From: an uncultured Agathobacter sp.
GTDB taxonomy: Bacteria > Bacillota > Clostridia > Lachnospirales > Lachnospiraceae
Direction of reading: 5' to 3'
Assembly: GCA_910587655.1 (NCBI GenBank)
Contig: CAJUND010000026.1
Span: 1 to 45,477, forward strand
Length of the DNA: 45,477 nucleotides
Made by a program: the position numbers and the translations under genes. This document shows, piece after piece, positions 1 to 9,076 of the stretch. Below the pieces are notes generated by a model. It had not been told where the DNA came from. It saw only the letters and a program-made list of their open reading frames with translations, and made no database searches. The stretch's first letter is position 1. Each line of letters starts with the position of its first letter.

Positions 1-5
1 ACATT

Positions 6-45
6 GAAAAAAGCCTAATTCTTTTTCAAAGAATCAGACTTTTTC
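6..45. terminator. Terminator-like hairpin at left edge
   Basis: Two A/T-rich arms (about 6-23 and 29-45) pair imperfectly around a short loop, and each arm carries a T or A run, so it could stop transcription on either strand. A second small hairpin (CCTTG/CAAGG arms, about 52-68) and a 12-bp palindrome ACTTTGCAAAGT at 98-109 follow. Nothing else is seen in 1-186. The gene it would serve lies outside the window. Confidence 0.35.
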
Positions 46-186
46 AGTGCCCTTGTATTTGCAAGGCTTTCCGCCATATTTTGCCGTACTCTGCCCCACT
101 TTGCAAAGTCCTGCATTATAGTAAAACTGGAGTGCCGTGGCAGATGCAAAGTATTTTAATCACAATAAAAATTCCTCCCAGTATGA

Positions 187-993
187 TTATTTTTCAAGAA
201 ACATCAAATAACTGTCCAGCCTCGCATTCACATACCCCGCAAACAGCTTTTCCATTGCATCAGGATTATGCTTTACATGAAATTCATCAAATGCATTATA
301 ATAAGAAATCCGATCAGTAAATTTAATGTCAATTGGCGGTTATCCGGCTTTCATTAATTCCAAATTTACAAGCAGCCTTCCGGTTCTGCCATTTCCGTCA
401 ATAAAAGGGTGAATCCCCTCAAATTCAATGTGAAATCGTGCGAGTTGCGAAATGATATGTTCCGTACTGTTTCTATAAGCCTTCAGCAACTGTTCCATCA
501 CAGGCTGAATCAAATATGGCTGTACCGGTTCATGTTTCGCTCCCATAATCCTGACGGGAACCCTTCTGTAAACGCCTCTGTCCTCTCGTTTATCCACCAA
601 AACAAAATAATGAATCTGCCTGATGATATTCTCCGATAAAGGCACCTGATCTTTTACCAGATCACGTACAAAATCAAATGCTTCTTTAATGCCCAACTGC
701 CTCCATATGGTCTTTTAATGTTTTCCTGTCAATCGTCAGTCCACGCAAAACCATGTCCGTTTCACGCAGGGTCAAAGTGTTCCCTTCAATCGCATTGGAA
801 TTATATGTGTATTCGACAATGAACTTTCCGTTGCCTTAAACCGCCCATCCTCTGGTTTTTTTGCGTCTGCCGGAATCATCCAGCTACGCCCTTCCCGTGT
901 AACTCCTGAAATCTTTCCTTCCGAGCAAAGTATACGCACCCGTCTGTCAGAAATTCCCCACTTTTCTGCCGCCTGCTTTACTGTCATATACAT
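187..993 (-). pseudogene. Broken Fic family protein gene with N-terminal HTH
   Basis: Reading on the minus strand from ATG at 993, the first 50 or so residues form an excisionase/MerR-like helix-turn-helix (VKQAAEKWGISDRRVR). After KATES the frame breaks near 822-831, and the next frame gives a Fic N-terminus with the class II inhibitory helix motif SNAIEGN. An extra T within 685-689 shifts the frame again. The Fic core with HPFIDGNGRTGR follows, down to an in-frame TAA at 340-342 where relatives would be expected to carry Tyr (GYPPIDIKF). The same frame then continues sensibly to a natural stop at 187-189. Fic proteins usually transfer AMP to target proteins using the motif His. Here three separate lesions, one probably with a loss of about 30 codons, make a full enzyme impossible. 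Homology is from motif recognition; the lesions are read directly. Confidence 0.85.
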
Positions 994-1118
994 AAAGACC
1001 CGAAAATTAAATTACTGCATTTCGAGCCTTGTTTTCATACGATACTACTTGTCTATTATTTCCGCCGCCTCCATCATCCTTCACCTGAAAGCGGTTTCCG
1101 GATTAAAAAATTTCAGGA

Positions 1119-2084
1119 TCACATCCTTCTTTCCCGTATAAAATTCCATACCTCGCTTTCCTCCGGCATCACTTTCAGCGCCCCTTTTCTCGTTGTAATA
1201 ACAGAGGCTGCTGCATTGGCAAATTCCAGCATGTCATAGAGTTTCTGCGTATCCATATCCAGTCCGTACTCCAGAACCCAGTGCAGCACACATGCCATAA
1301 AAGTATCCCCGGCTCCTGTTGTTTCTATTGTATCTGCGTTGAGAAACGGTCCGCACTCCACCCTGTTTCCTGCATGATACGCCCTGCTCCCTTTTTTTCC
1401 CATCGTGGCACAGATAAACGGCGTATGGTACTGCTTCTGTATCATCGATACCCCGTCGTCAATATCCGAACTTCCGGTAAAAAAAGCAATTTCATTGTCA
1501 GAGATTTTTAAAATATCACACTGGCTGATTCCATATGCAATCTTTTCCTTTGCCATATCCAGGCTGTCCCACAGAGGCGGGCGCAGATTCGGGTCAAAAG
1601 AAACCAGCGCCCCGGCGCTTTTTGCCGTCTCCAGTGCCATTTTCGTTGCAGTTTCTGCACCATGCGCTGTCATGGACAGGCTTCCAAAATGAAACAGGCG
1701 GGTATTCTGCAGCATGGAGACATCAACATCCGTCTCCTTCAGCATCATATCTGCTCCCGGATTCCGGTAAAAAGAAAAACTTCTGTCCCCGTCCGCTGCA
1801 GTATGCACGAATGCCAGCGTTGTCGGAACTTTTTCGTCCATTGTCAGGTTCTTTGTGTCAATCCCCTGCCCGGCCACAGCATCCCGCAGCATTTTCCCAA
1901 AAGAATCCTTTCCGACTCTGCCAATAAATGCTGTTTGATTCCCCAGTTTCTGCAGCATGGACAAAACATTGCATGGTGCGCCTCCGGGATTTGCTTCATA
2001 TAACGGATTTGCCTGTGCACTGACACCGTTTTCTGTAAAATCCACCAGTAATTCCCCCAGGGCAACCGCATCATATTTTTTCAA
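1119..2084 (-). CDS. scrK: Fructokinase (PfkB/ribokinase family)
   Basis: This cytosolic sugar kinase of about 321 residues is expected to phosphorylate fructose released by the upstream fructosidase. It shows the substrate-binding GGAPCNV motif near residue 34, the PfkB signature AFIGRVGKDSFG near 52-63 and the catalytic anion-hole motif TTGAGDTF near 255-262, with Asp 260 as the likely base. An ATG at 2111 opens the same frame. The TTG at 2084 is preferred because AAGGTGATC precedes it by about six bases and the protein then begins LKKYDAVALGELL like its relatives. It overlaps the fructosidase gene by 14 bases, which suggests translational coupling. It is the last gene of the operon. A fragment of a second fructokinase lies at 43020-43112. 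Confidence 0.9.
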   Translation of the reverse strand: MKKYDAVALGELLVDFTENGVSAQANPLYEANPGGAPCNVLSMLQKLGNQTAFIGRVGKDSFGKMLRDAVAGQGIDTKNLTMDEKVPTTLAFVHTAADGDRSFSFYRNPGADMMLKETDVDVSMLQNTRLFHFGSLSMTAHGAETATKMALETAKSAGALVSFDPNLRPPLWDSLDMAKEKIAYGISQCDILKISDNEIAFFTGSSDIDDGVSMIQKQYHTPFICATMGKKGSRAYHAGNRVECGPFLNADTIETTGAGDTFMACVLHWVLEYGLDMDTQKLYDMLEFANAAASVITTRKGALKVMPEESEVWNFIRERRM

Positions 2085-3564
2085 GCTGATCACCTTCCCT
2101 TCCGTTTTCATCCAAAGAAACGGTATACTTTTCTATATTTACCACTGCCTTTTTATCACACGCAAACTCAATATCTTCGGCATCAGCCGGAGTATAGAAA
2201 GTTGAGGTAAACGTCTGTGCACCGTCGTTTACAAACAGCTCCACAGAATACTTATCCATCAGGAAACGGAGTTTTAAAGTTTCCTCCGTTCTCTTTATTT
2301 TCATGCTTCTCTGGCACACCACGTCCCTTACCATGCCGCAGCGGGTACGGTCAAATTCAATGGTCTGTGCGGCACGGATATAGCGGAAACTGGTATGATA
2401 TCTCTCATTTTTCGCAAGAAAAATGGAAAACTCCTGATAATCCCCGTCCAGCAGTTCCACCGTCAGATCCAGCACACGTCCCCGGATTCCCGGCAGCCGG
2501 CATGTTCCCGATATTTCCCTGTCCCAATATACGACCGGCTCCGTCCGGTAACTTTCCAGTTCCTTTACCGGCTGCTGGTACAGCACATTGTTTTTATATT
2601 GCAGCTGTCTCGGAATGGTCATCATCCCGTTCCATTTCTGTTCTGCAGGTTTTATATTCATATCCCATGACTGCATCCACGCAATCATAATCCGCCGTCC
2701 GTCTTTTGTTTCCAGCGTCTGCGGTGCATAAAAATCCGTTCCGTAATCAAGGGAAACCACCTGTTCTTCCTGCAGATGATAATTCTTTCTGTCATACTCT
2801 CCAATCAGTGCAGCCGACTGGTTGCCATTGTGGAACTCTGCTCCGTCAGCCTGCATATCCTGCGGGGAAACAATCAAAATATGTTTTCCTCCTAAAGGAA
2901 AGAAATCCGGACACTCCCACATTTTTCCGTATTTTCCCCGGTTATCCGCCAGTACGGATAAATACCGCCAGGTCTTTAAATCTTCTGATGCGAATAATAC
3001 AACCTGGCCATCCTGTTTCTCATTTTTATTTCCAGCCACCAGATAATAGGTTTCATTTTCCTTCCAAACTTTCGGATCCCTGAAATCCTCCCTGGAAAAC
3101 CCGTCCGGAAGCTGTTCTGCCAGAATAACGGGATTTTCGGTTACCTTGTGATAGCTGAATCCATCCCCGATGGCAAGACACTGCTGCTGGATGGTCTCTT
3201 TCGTTTTGTCGGCTCTTTCCTTTTCCATTACTCCGGTATAAACCAGTGCATGAGCGCCTTCTGTTTCAATGGCGCTGCCGGAAAAACATCCGGCAGCATC
3301 ATAATCCGTATCCGGCGCAAGGGCTGCCGGAAGCTCCTCCCATTTCACAAAATCATCTGATACGCAGTGTCCCCAGTGCATCGGTCCCCAGACGTCACCA
3401 TATGGATGGTACTGGTAAAACAAATGAACCTTTCCCTGGAAAATGGAAAATCCATTGGGGTCGTTCATCCAGCCTGTCGGCGGAGTTACATGAAATACCG
3501 GTTTTTCACTTTTGTCAGTCCTGTTCTCTTCCTGGTATTTATTTGCCTTTTCCAAATCAGTCAT
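2071..3564 (-). CDS. scrB: GH32 beta-fructofuranosidase / sucrose hydrolase
   Basis: The 497-residue glycoside hydrolase family 32 enzyme cleaves terminal fructosyl bonds in sucrose or short fructans. The three family landmarks are present: WMNDPNG at 32-38 with nucleophile Asp 35, FRDP at 161-164 with the transition-state stabilising Asp, and WECPDF at 216-221 with the acid/base Glu 217. The C-terminal third is the beta-sandwich usual for the family. There is no signal peptide, so it acts in the cytosol on sugar imported by the ABC transporter encoded upstream. Because import is by ABC transporter rather than PTS, the natural substrate is probably unphosphorylated. AGGAGG stands seven bases before the ATG, and the gap to the upstream ATPase gene is 17 bases. 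Confidence 0.93.
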   Translation of the reverse strand: MTDLEKANKYQEENRTDKSEKPVFHVTPPTGWMNDPNGFSIFQGKVHLFYQYHPYGDVWGPMHWGHCVSDDFVKWEELPAALAPDTDYDAAGCFSGSAIETEGAHALVYTGVMEKERADKTKETIQQQCLAIGDGFSYHKVTENPVILAEQLPDGFSREDFRDPKVWKENETYYLVAGNKNEKQDGQVVLFASEDLKTWRYLSVLADNRGKYGKMWECPDFFPLGGKHILIVSPQDMQADGAEFHNGNQSAALIGEYDRKNYHLQEEQVVSLDYGTDFYAPQTLETKDGRRIMIAWMQSWDMNIKPAEQKWNGMMTIPRQLQYKNNVLYQQPVKELESYRTEPVVYWDREISGTCRLPGIRGRVLDLTVELLDGDYQEFSIFLAKNERYHTSFRYIRAAQTIEFDRTRCGMVRDVVCQRSMKIKRTEETLKLRFLMDKYSVELFVNDGAQTFTSTFYTPADAEDIEFACDKKAVVNIEKYTVSLDENGREGDQLEKI

Positions 3565-3581
3565 TCCAAACCTCCTGCTTC

Positions 3582-4676
3582 TTACAAACCGAGCGCCTGT
3601 TCCGTTTCCGGATCAAAGAAGTGCATCTTCTGCGGTATCATCACAAATTCCACATGGTCTCCGATTTTGCTTACCTCGTACTTTGAAACCCTTGCCACAG
3701 ATACCGTGCCCCCAGACTCAAAGTACAGGTTATTCTCATTTCCCATAATTTCTGTATTATCAATAACCGCCTCCTGCCTTGTGCCTTTGAATTCTTCCAG
3801 ACTCTGGCTGTCAAATTTGATATCCTCACCCCGGATTCCCATAATTACACGCGCACGTCCTTTTATTTTATTCATTACGGTATCCGGCAGTCTAATGTTC
3901 TTTCCATCGGAAAATGTAATACCGTTCTTTTCCACACTCACATTGTAGAAGTTCATCTGCGGGGAACCAATAAAACCTGCGACAAATCTGTTGCATGGAT
4001 GTTCATACAGTTCCATCGGCTCCCCCGTCTGCTGCACAACCCCGTCCTTCATAATAACAATCCGGTCCGCCATTGTCATTGCTTCCACCTGGTCATGCGT
4101 TACATAAATGGTTGTACTGCCCAGCTCACGGTGCAGCCTGCTGATTTCGTTTCTCATGCTGACACGGAGTTTTGCATCCAGATTGGACAGCGGTTCATCC
4201 ATCAGAAAGACTTTCTGGTTTTTGACAATCGCACGTCCCAGGGCAACCCTCTGCCTCTGCCCGCCGGACAGATTCTTTGGTTTCCGGTAGCGGTATTCCT
4301 CCAGACCAAGGATTTTAACTGCCCAGTCCACTTTTTTCTTAATCTCGTCTGCGGGCACTTTCATATTTTTCAGCCCGTAGGAAATATTCTTTTCCACTGT
4401 CATATGCGGATACAGGGCATAATTCTGGAACACCATGGAAATTCCCCGGTCCATTGGTGCAACTTCATTCATTTTCTTTCCGTCAATATACAGCTCCCCG
4501 CCGCTGATTTCCTCAAATCCTGCAATCATCCGGAGTGTTGTGGACTTTCCGCATCCGGATGGTCCGACAAAGGCGATAAACTCTTTTTCCTTAACCGCAA
4601 GATTAAAATCTGTTACTGCATTTTTATCTGATTTGTCGTATTTTTTGCATACGTTTTTTAACTCAATAAAACTCAT
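3582..4676 (-). CDS. Sugar ABC transporter ATP-binding protein (MsmK/UgpC type)
   Basis: This 364-residue ATPase should power the sugar importer encoded by the three genes before it. It carries Walker A GPSGCGKST (38-46), the signature LSGGQRQR (136-143), Walker B VFLMDEP (156-162), the H-loop His 194 and a C-terminal regulatory/TOBE region from about residue 235, as in the MalK/MsmK/UgpC group. AAAGGAGG lies about eight bases before the start. In many Firmicutes one MsmK serves several sugar importers from a distant locus; here it sits inside the operon, so it may be dedicated or it may also serve other systems. Substrate choice rests with the binding protein. Confidence 0.92.
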   Translation of the reverse strand: MSFIELKNVCKKYDKSDKNAVTDFNLAVKEKEFIAFVGPSGCGKSTTLRMIAGFEEISGGELYIDGKKMNEVAPMDRGISMVFQNYALYPHMTVEKNISYGLKNMKVPADEIKKKVDWAVKILGLEEYRYRKPKNLSGGQRQRVALGRAIVKNQKVFLMDEPLSNLDAKLRVSMRNEISRLHRELGSTTIYVTHDQVEAMTMADRIVIMKDGVVQQTGEPMELYEHPCNRFVAGFIGSPQMNFYNVSVEKNGITFSDGKNIRLPDTVMNKIKGRARVIMGIRGEDIKFDSQSLEEFKGTRQEAVIDNTEIMGNENNLYFESGGTVSVARVSKYEVSKIGDHVEFVMIPQKMHFFDPETEQALGL

Positions 4677-4679
4677 GGC

Positions 4680-5531
4680 TTAGCCCTCCTTTGAACCTGT
4701 GGATACAACACCTTCTACAATCTGCTTTGAAAACAGTGAGTAAATAATAATAACCGGAATCGTAATCATTGTAATCACTGCCAGTTTCTGTCCCATCGTG
4801 GTATTATCATTTGACGTTATCGCATTCAGTCCGATCTGTGCGGTCAGAAGGTCTCCTGATGTAAATACCAGTGACGGCCACAAATAGTCATTCCACACAT
4901 TCAGAAACGTAAACACGCTGACCGTGGCAACCACACTCTTTGACATCGGCAGCACCATCGTAAAGAAATATTTCAACGGCCTGCAGTGGTCAAGCTGTGC
5001 CGCTTCGTACACATCATCCGGAAGACTGACAAACACCTGACGGAACAAAAAGATATTAAACGGGTTTACAATCATCGGAAGTATATATCCGGTTACGGTA
5101 TTTAACAGCCCCAGTTTTGCAATGAATAAAAAGTGAATCGTGATAATTGTTTCCATCGGCACAATCATTAACAGCATAATAATCATCAGCCAGCGTTCCC
5201 GGAACGGAAACTTTATTTTTGCCAGGGCATACCCGGCAAGCCCGTTTACGATAACGCCAAGTACAATCAGCACCGCTGCATAAAACAGCGTATTCAGCAT
5301 ATACCTCACAAAGGAAGTATCCGTCAGAATCTTAATATAGTTATCGAAAAAGTTTCCATTCAGGGCCGGCGGGACAAATGCCCGGAATGAATTCATGTCA
5401 TTCGTAATCGCTGCATCCGGTTTGAAGGAATTTGCAAGCATCCAGATGACCGGAAACAGGAAAAACAGGGAAGCCGCAATCAAAACGGCAGTCAGTATCC
5501 AGTTATTTCTTTTCTGCTTTTTTGTCAACAT
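4680..5531 (-). CDS. Carbohydrate ABC transporter permease (MalG type)
   Basis: The roughly 283-residue inner-membrane permease has six predicted hydrophobic segments and the cytoplasmic EAA loop (EAAQLDHCRPLKYF) that docks onto the ATPase. An in-frame ATG exists at 5558, but the ATG at 5531 is preceded at six bases by AAGGAGG and gives the usual short N-terminal tail before the first membrane segment. It overlaps the end of the other permease gene by 29 bases. Family knowledge: MalF/MalG-type pairs form the channel for oligosaccharides delivered by a lipoprotein. Context argues for fructo-oligosaccharides or sucrose. Confidence 0.9.
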   Translation of the reverse strand: MLTKKQKRNNWILTAVLIAASLFFLFPVIWMLANSFKPDAAITNDMNSFRAFVPPALNGNFFDNYIKILTDTSFVRYMLNTLFYAAVLIVLGVIVNGLAGYALAKIKFPFRERWLMIIMLLMIVPMETIITIHFLFIAKLGLLNTVTGYILPMIVNPFNIFLFRQVFVSLPDDVYEAAQLDHCRPLKYFFTMVLPMSKSVVATVSVFTFLNVWNDYLWPSLVFTSGDLLTAQIGLNAITSNDNTTMGQKLAVITMITIPVIIIYSLFSKQIVEGVVSTGSKEG

Positions 5532-6405
5532 GTTTTTCCTCCTTATCCCTGGTTGCAATGGTCTGAATCACGGTAAGTATCATCACGAATACTGCAAACA
5601 CAATTGCCATCGTTGATGCCAGCCCGATTTCCCAGTTGACCGTACCAGTCTCATAAATATCGTAAACCATCGTGTATGTGGAATGGGACGGTCCCCCGCC
5701 CGTCATTACCATTGGCTGTACCAGCATCCGGAACGCCCCGATGGTTATGGTAATAAATACGAAAATACAAAGCGGTTTCAGTTCCGGCAGCGTGATATCC
5801 TTAAACTTCTGCCAGGAGGTTGCATGGTCCATCTCTGCCGCCTCATAGAGCGCCGGGTTAATCCCCTGCAGACCCCCTAAAAAGATAATCATCTGATAGC
5901 CCACGCCCTGCCATGCACTCATAATGGCAATGGACGGCAGCGCCTGCGAAGCACTGTTAATAAACGGCTGCGGGGAAATTCCAAAGTTCCCCAGAACAGA
6001 ATTTAAAATCCCCTCCGGACTGTAAATCTGTATCCATAAGGTGGATACCACTGCAAGCGACATGACAACCGGCAGGAAAAATGCCACCTTAAAATATTTC
6101 TTACAGTGTGTGACCCTGTTAATCAGCAGGGCGAGCCCCAGCGAACCAAGACCCTGCAGCGGTACAATAATAAGTACGAAACAGACGGTATTGACAAACG
6201 CCCTCCGGAAATCCTCATCCTTAAAAATCTGAAAGAAGTTATCCAGCCCCACAAAGTGGGTAAGCTTCGGATTCAGGGCAAAGAAATCAGTAAAACTGAA
6301 TATCAGGGTAAGTATCATGGGCAGGAACAAAAACACGGTAAGCAGTACTAACGCCGGACCGAAAAATGCCATGCCCAGAAGAGACTGTGATTTTTTCCTC
6401 ATCAT
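5503..6405 (-). CDS. Carbohydrate ABC transporter permease (MalF type)
   Basis: This 300-residue protein has six hydrophobic segments and an EAA loop (EAAEMDHATSWQKFKDITLPEL) near residues 197-218. The C-terminus is a lysine-rich tail rather than the large periplasmic insert of enteric MalF, as is normal in Gram-positives. Its start codon overlaps the stop of the binding-protein gene (ATGA), showing tight coupling. Two adjacent ATG codons are possible at 6405 and 6402; the difference is one residue. Confidence 0.9.
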   Translation of the reverse strand: MMRKKSQSLLGMAFFGPALVLLTVFLFLPMILTLIFSFTDFFALNPKLTHFVGLDNFFQIFKDEDFRRAFVNTVCFVLIIVPLQGLGSLGLALLINRVTHCKKYFKVAFFLPVVMSLAVVSTLWIQIYSPEGILNSVLGNFGISPQPFINSASQALPSIAIMSAWQGVGYQMIIFLGGLQGINPALYEAAEMDHATSWQKFKDITLPELKPLCIFVFITITIGAFRMLVQPMVMTGGGPSHSTYTMVYDIYETGTVNWEIGLASTMAIVFAVFVMILTVIQTIATRDKEEKHVDKKAEKK

Positions 6406-7727
6406 TCATTCACCTTATAACGCTTTAATTTGGCGTTAATCCTTTCTATCGCTTTATCCAGTTCCGCTTCCGGTTCTTCCCCGGTCAACACACAGTTTTC
6501 CATTACCTGCTGGAACGATGTGCTTACCTGCGGGTAAACAGGCGTTTTCGGTCTTGGATGTCCGTAGCTGCTGAGCTGGTTATACAGCGCACGGTAATTT
6601 TCATCTGTCCGGAAAATATCAATGGACTCAAATGCCTGGTAAGTTGACGGAAAACATTTTGCTTTCTCCCAGAGCAGTGTTCCGCTTTCCACACCGCTCA
6701 TCCATTTGACCAGTTCCGTTGCACCCTCAATATTTTCCGTCTTTGTGGATGCCGCATATGCCCATGAGCCGGTCGGTGTATACCTGCCTTTGTCCCAGCG
6801 GTCCCCAACCACATACGGGGCAACGCCTAACTGAAAATCCGGATAACTGTTATAAATATTATTTACTTCCCATGCCCCGTCAAACTTAAATGCGGCACGC
6901 CCGCTTTCAAACAGATTCTCAACCGGAACCTTTGACATATATCCTTTATCCAGGAGTGTTTTAAAATACTCAATTGTTTCAGCATTCTCTTTCGTATTCA
7001 AAACGCCGTCCACATTCAGTCCGGTGTCATCCACCAGATTTCCGCCATTGGACCAGAAAAACGGTGCATAGAAATAAATTGTGGTTTCGCCTACCGGAAA
7101 TGTCATATCCACTGCATACCCTTTTTTCTTTTCCACAACGGGCTTTACCTTTTCCAGTACATCAAGAAATTCAGAATAAGTCCACGGATGCCCTTCAGCC
7201 GGAACCTCTATACCGGCCTCTTTCAGAATTTCCTTATTGTAATACAGCCCTACGCTGGATTCCATGGCACCCAGGGCATACAGTTTGTCATTGTATGTCC
7301 CCTGGTCGATAATGGATTCCAGGTAGATTCCTTTCTCTTCCTCTGTCAGCTCTGCCAGCGGCTGGATAATCCCGTTGGAAGCATATGCCGCAATATTTGG
7401 TCCGTCCACAGTCAGCACATCCGGCAAATCCCCGGACATAACGGATGCATTAATCTTGTCAGAGTAACCGCCGCCGCTGTCATTCCTTGGGATAAACTCA
7501 ATGTCCGCAAAATATGTACCGTCATACTTCTCATTAAATGCCTCCACGGATTCCCGGTAACATGCTCCCTCGTCGGTATCCTCAATGGAATGCACCCAGA
7601 TGGAAAGATACTGCTCTCCTTCATCGTAGCCTGCAATATCACCCGGATCCGGCTTCTTCCCCCCGCAGCCAGTCAGCGAACCGGCAGCCAGCATGAAAAC
7701 CAGCATGGCTAAAGGTAATCTTCTCAT
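6402..7727 (-). CDS. Extracellular sugar-binding lipoprotein (family 1 SBP)
   Basis: The first gene of the fructan/sucrose operon encodes a lipid-anchored binding protein of about 441 residues. The N-terminus has a basic start, a hydrophobic stretch and the lipobox LTGC with Cys 21 as the lipidation site. The body matches family 1 solute-binding proteins (for example TGSWAYAAS and a WMSG segment late in the protein). An in-frame ATG at 7754 exists, but the ATG at 7727 has AAAGGAG about eight bases upstream and gives a proper signal peptide. It would capture sucrose or fructo-oligosaccharide outside the cell. The exact sugar cannot be read from the sequence; it is inferred from GH32 and fructokinase in the same operon. 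Confidence 0.9.
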   Translation of the reverse strand: MRRLPLAMLVFMLAAGSLTGCGGKKPDPGDIAGYDEGEQYLSIWVHSIEDTDEGACYRESVEAFNEKYDGTYFADIEFIPRNDSGGGYSDKINASVMSGDLPDVLTVDGPNIAAYASNGIIQPLAELTEEEKGIYLESIIDQGTYNDKLYALGAMESSVGLYYNKEILKEAGIEVPAEGHPWTYSEFLDVLEKVKPVVEKKKGYAVDMTFPVGETTIYFYAPFFWSNGGNLVDDTGLNVDGVLNTKENAETIEYFKTLLDKGYMSKVPVENLFESGRAAFKFDGAWEVNNIYNSYPDFQLGVAPYVVGDRWDKGRYTPTGSWAYAASTKTENIEGATELVKWMSGVESGTLLWEKAKCFPSTYQAFESIDIFRTDENYRALYNQLSSYGHPRPKTPVYPQVSTSFQQVMENCVLTGEEPEAELDKAIERINAKLKRYKVNE

Positions 7728-7773
7728 TCCTGTCTCTCCTTTCCTGAACCTCATATCAATGTTTACGCCTTTT

Positions 7774-7892
7774 CATAACCGGTTATGCAACCGGTAAAGT
7801 AACCGGTTACTTTATATGATTATCTTAGCACCCTGGTTTTCATCTGTCAAGACCTTTTTCCAAAAAAAGTTATCGGTTACGTAACCGGTTAT
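7774..7892. promoter_or_regulatory. Cluster of AACCGGTT operator palindromes
   Basis: The gap between the importer operon and the divergent LacI gene holds several dyads centred on CCGG or CG, the style expected for LacI-family operators. CATAACCGGTTATG spans 7774-7787. TAAAGTAACCGGTTACTTTA is a perfect 20-bp palindrome at 7795-7814 and sits at the predicted start of operon transcription. A weaker half-site is at 7789-7795. GTTATCGGTTAC and GTAACCGGTTAT lie side by side at 7869-7892 and together form another palindrome (7874-7887), just upstream of the LacI -35 box. The neighbouring LacI protein is the likely binder. Confidence 0.8.
7822..7850 (-). promoter_or_regulatory. Promoter of fructan/sucrose operon
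   Basis: On the minus strand TTGACA (7845-7850) and TAAGAT (7822-7827) are separated by exactly 17 bases. The expected start of transcription, near 7815, falls at the edge of the 20-bp operator palindrome at 7795-7814, so a bound repressor would block it. Confidence 0.8.
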
Positions 7893-7900
7893 TTTTTTTA

Positions 7901-7929
7901 TTGATTTTCCGCTGAAACGTTGCTATACT
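7901..7929 (+). promoter_or_regulatory. Promoter of lacI-type regulator
   Basis: TTGATT (7901-7906) and TATACT (7924-7929) are 17 bases apart on the plus strand. The operator pair at 7869-7892 ends eight bases before the -35 box. The position would suit autoregulation or joint control of both promoters. Confidence 0.75.
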
Positions 7930-7964
7930 GTTTATCAGAAAACAAACACGGAGGTGGCTGCGCG

Positions 7965-8999
7965 GTGAGTAAGAAGAAAGTTACTTTTGATGACATTGCA
8001 AAATACACAAACTTTTCCAAAACGACGATATCCAGATATTTTAATAATCCGGATTCCCTGACTTTAAAAAACCAGGAAATCATTGCACAGGCGCTTGTAG
8101 ACCTGGATTACCAGGAAAACAAACTGGCAAAGGTACTTGCAAACGGAAAAAGTGAATTTATCGGTGTAATCATACCAAACCTCTTTTACCATTATTATGC
8201 CGAGATGTTAAACCAGATATTAAAAACATATGAAACATTCGGCTATAAATTTCTGGTTTTCGTGAGTACGGATAATGAAGAAACAGAACGAAAATACATC
8301 CAGGAACTTCTGGCATACAAAATTGAGGGAATGATTATATTAAGTCATACCATCCCGTCCCGGGAGCTGGCTGCCTGCAATATTCCAATCGTCACCATTG
8401 AACGGGAGGACAGGTATGTGAACAGTGTAAATACCGACAACTATATGGGGGCTGTACAGGCAACAAGCCTTCTGGCAAAAAGCAGCTGCGACATTCTGCT
8501 GCATATTAATTCAGATGTTCCAGAAACCATCCCCTCCTACGGACGTATTCTGGGGTTTGGGGATATTTGCAGGGAATACCGTATAGAACATGAACTTATA
8601 CTTCAGAATCTTGGAAAATCATACAAAGAAACGGAAGACTGCATGCAGAAAATTTTTGAATATATAAAAAATAAATACCCTGGCAAAAACAAGGGACTTT
8701 TTATGGCAAATGACACGCATGCCAGTATCATGCTGAATATTATTTTCCGTGAATACGGAACACTGCCGGACGAATACTGTATTATCGGATTTGATGACTC
8801 CCCCATTGCGGAGGAAGCCATTATTCCCATCAGCACTGTCGGACAGCAGATTGATAAAATCGCCCATGAGGCAGTATCACTTCTGGTGGAACAGATGAAT
8901 GAACTAAAAAAACGCCGTCCGAAACCACAGAACGAAATCATCCACAAAAAAATAACCCCGGTTCTGGTGCGGCGGGAAACAACGGAAAAAAATTTATGA
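7965..8999 (+). CDS. LacI family transcriptional regulator
   Basis: This regulator of about 344 residues begins with a LacI helix-turn-helix (VTFDDIAKYTNFSKTTISRYF) and continues into a periplasmic-binding-protein-like sugar sensor domain; GFDDSPIAE near the C-terminal third is typical of the family. A longer frame opens at 7920, but that codon lies inside the -10 region, so the GTG at 7965 is preferred: GGAGG at 7950-7954 stands ten bases before it. The gene is divergent from the sugar operon and shares the operator-rich gap with it. Likely role: repress the operon and perhaps itself until a fructan breakdown product binds. Confidence 0.92.
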   Translation: MSKKKVTFDDIAKYTNFSKTTISRYFNNPDSLTLKNQEIIAQALVDLDYQENKLAKVLANGKSEFIGVIIPNLFYHYYAEMLNQILKTYETFGYKFLVFVSTDNEETERKYIQELLAYKIEGMIILSHTIPSRELAACNIPIVTIEREDRYVNSVNTDNYMGAVQATSLLAKSSCDILLHINSDVPETIPSYGRILGFGDICREYRIEHELILQNLGKSYKETEDCMQKIFEYIKNKYPGKNKGLFMANDTHASIMLNIIFREYGTLPDEYCIIGFDDSPIAEEAIIPISTVGQQIDKIAHEAVSLLVEQMNELKKRRPKPQNEIIHKKITPVLVRRETTEKNL

Positions 9000-9076
9000 A
9001 CCGTCCTGTTCCCGGATAACTTTTTCAATACATAACATGCCAAAAATCACATATACTTATTCATGAGGTAAATAAT

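Noticed and set aside
7412..7712. Long frames opposite the sugar-binding protein gene
   Set aside because: They are shadows of a well-supported lipoprotein gene and have no ribosome sites.
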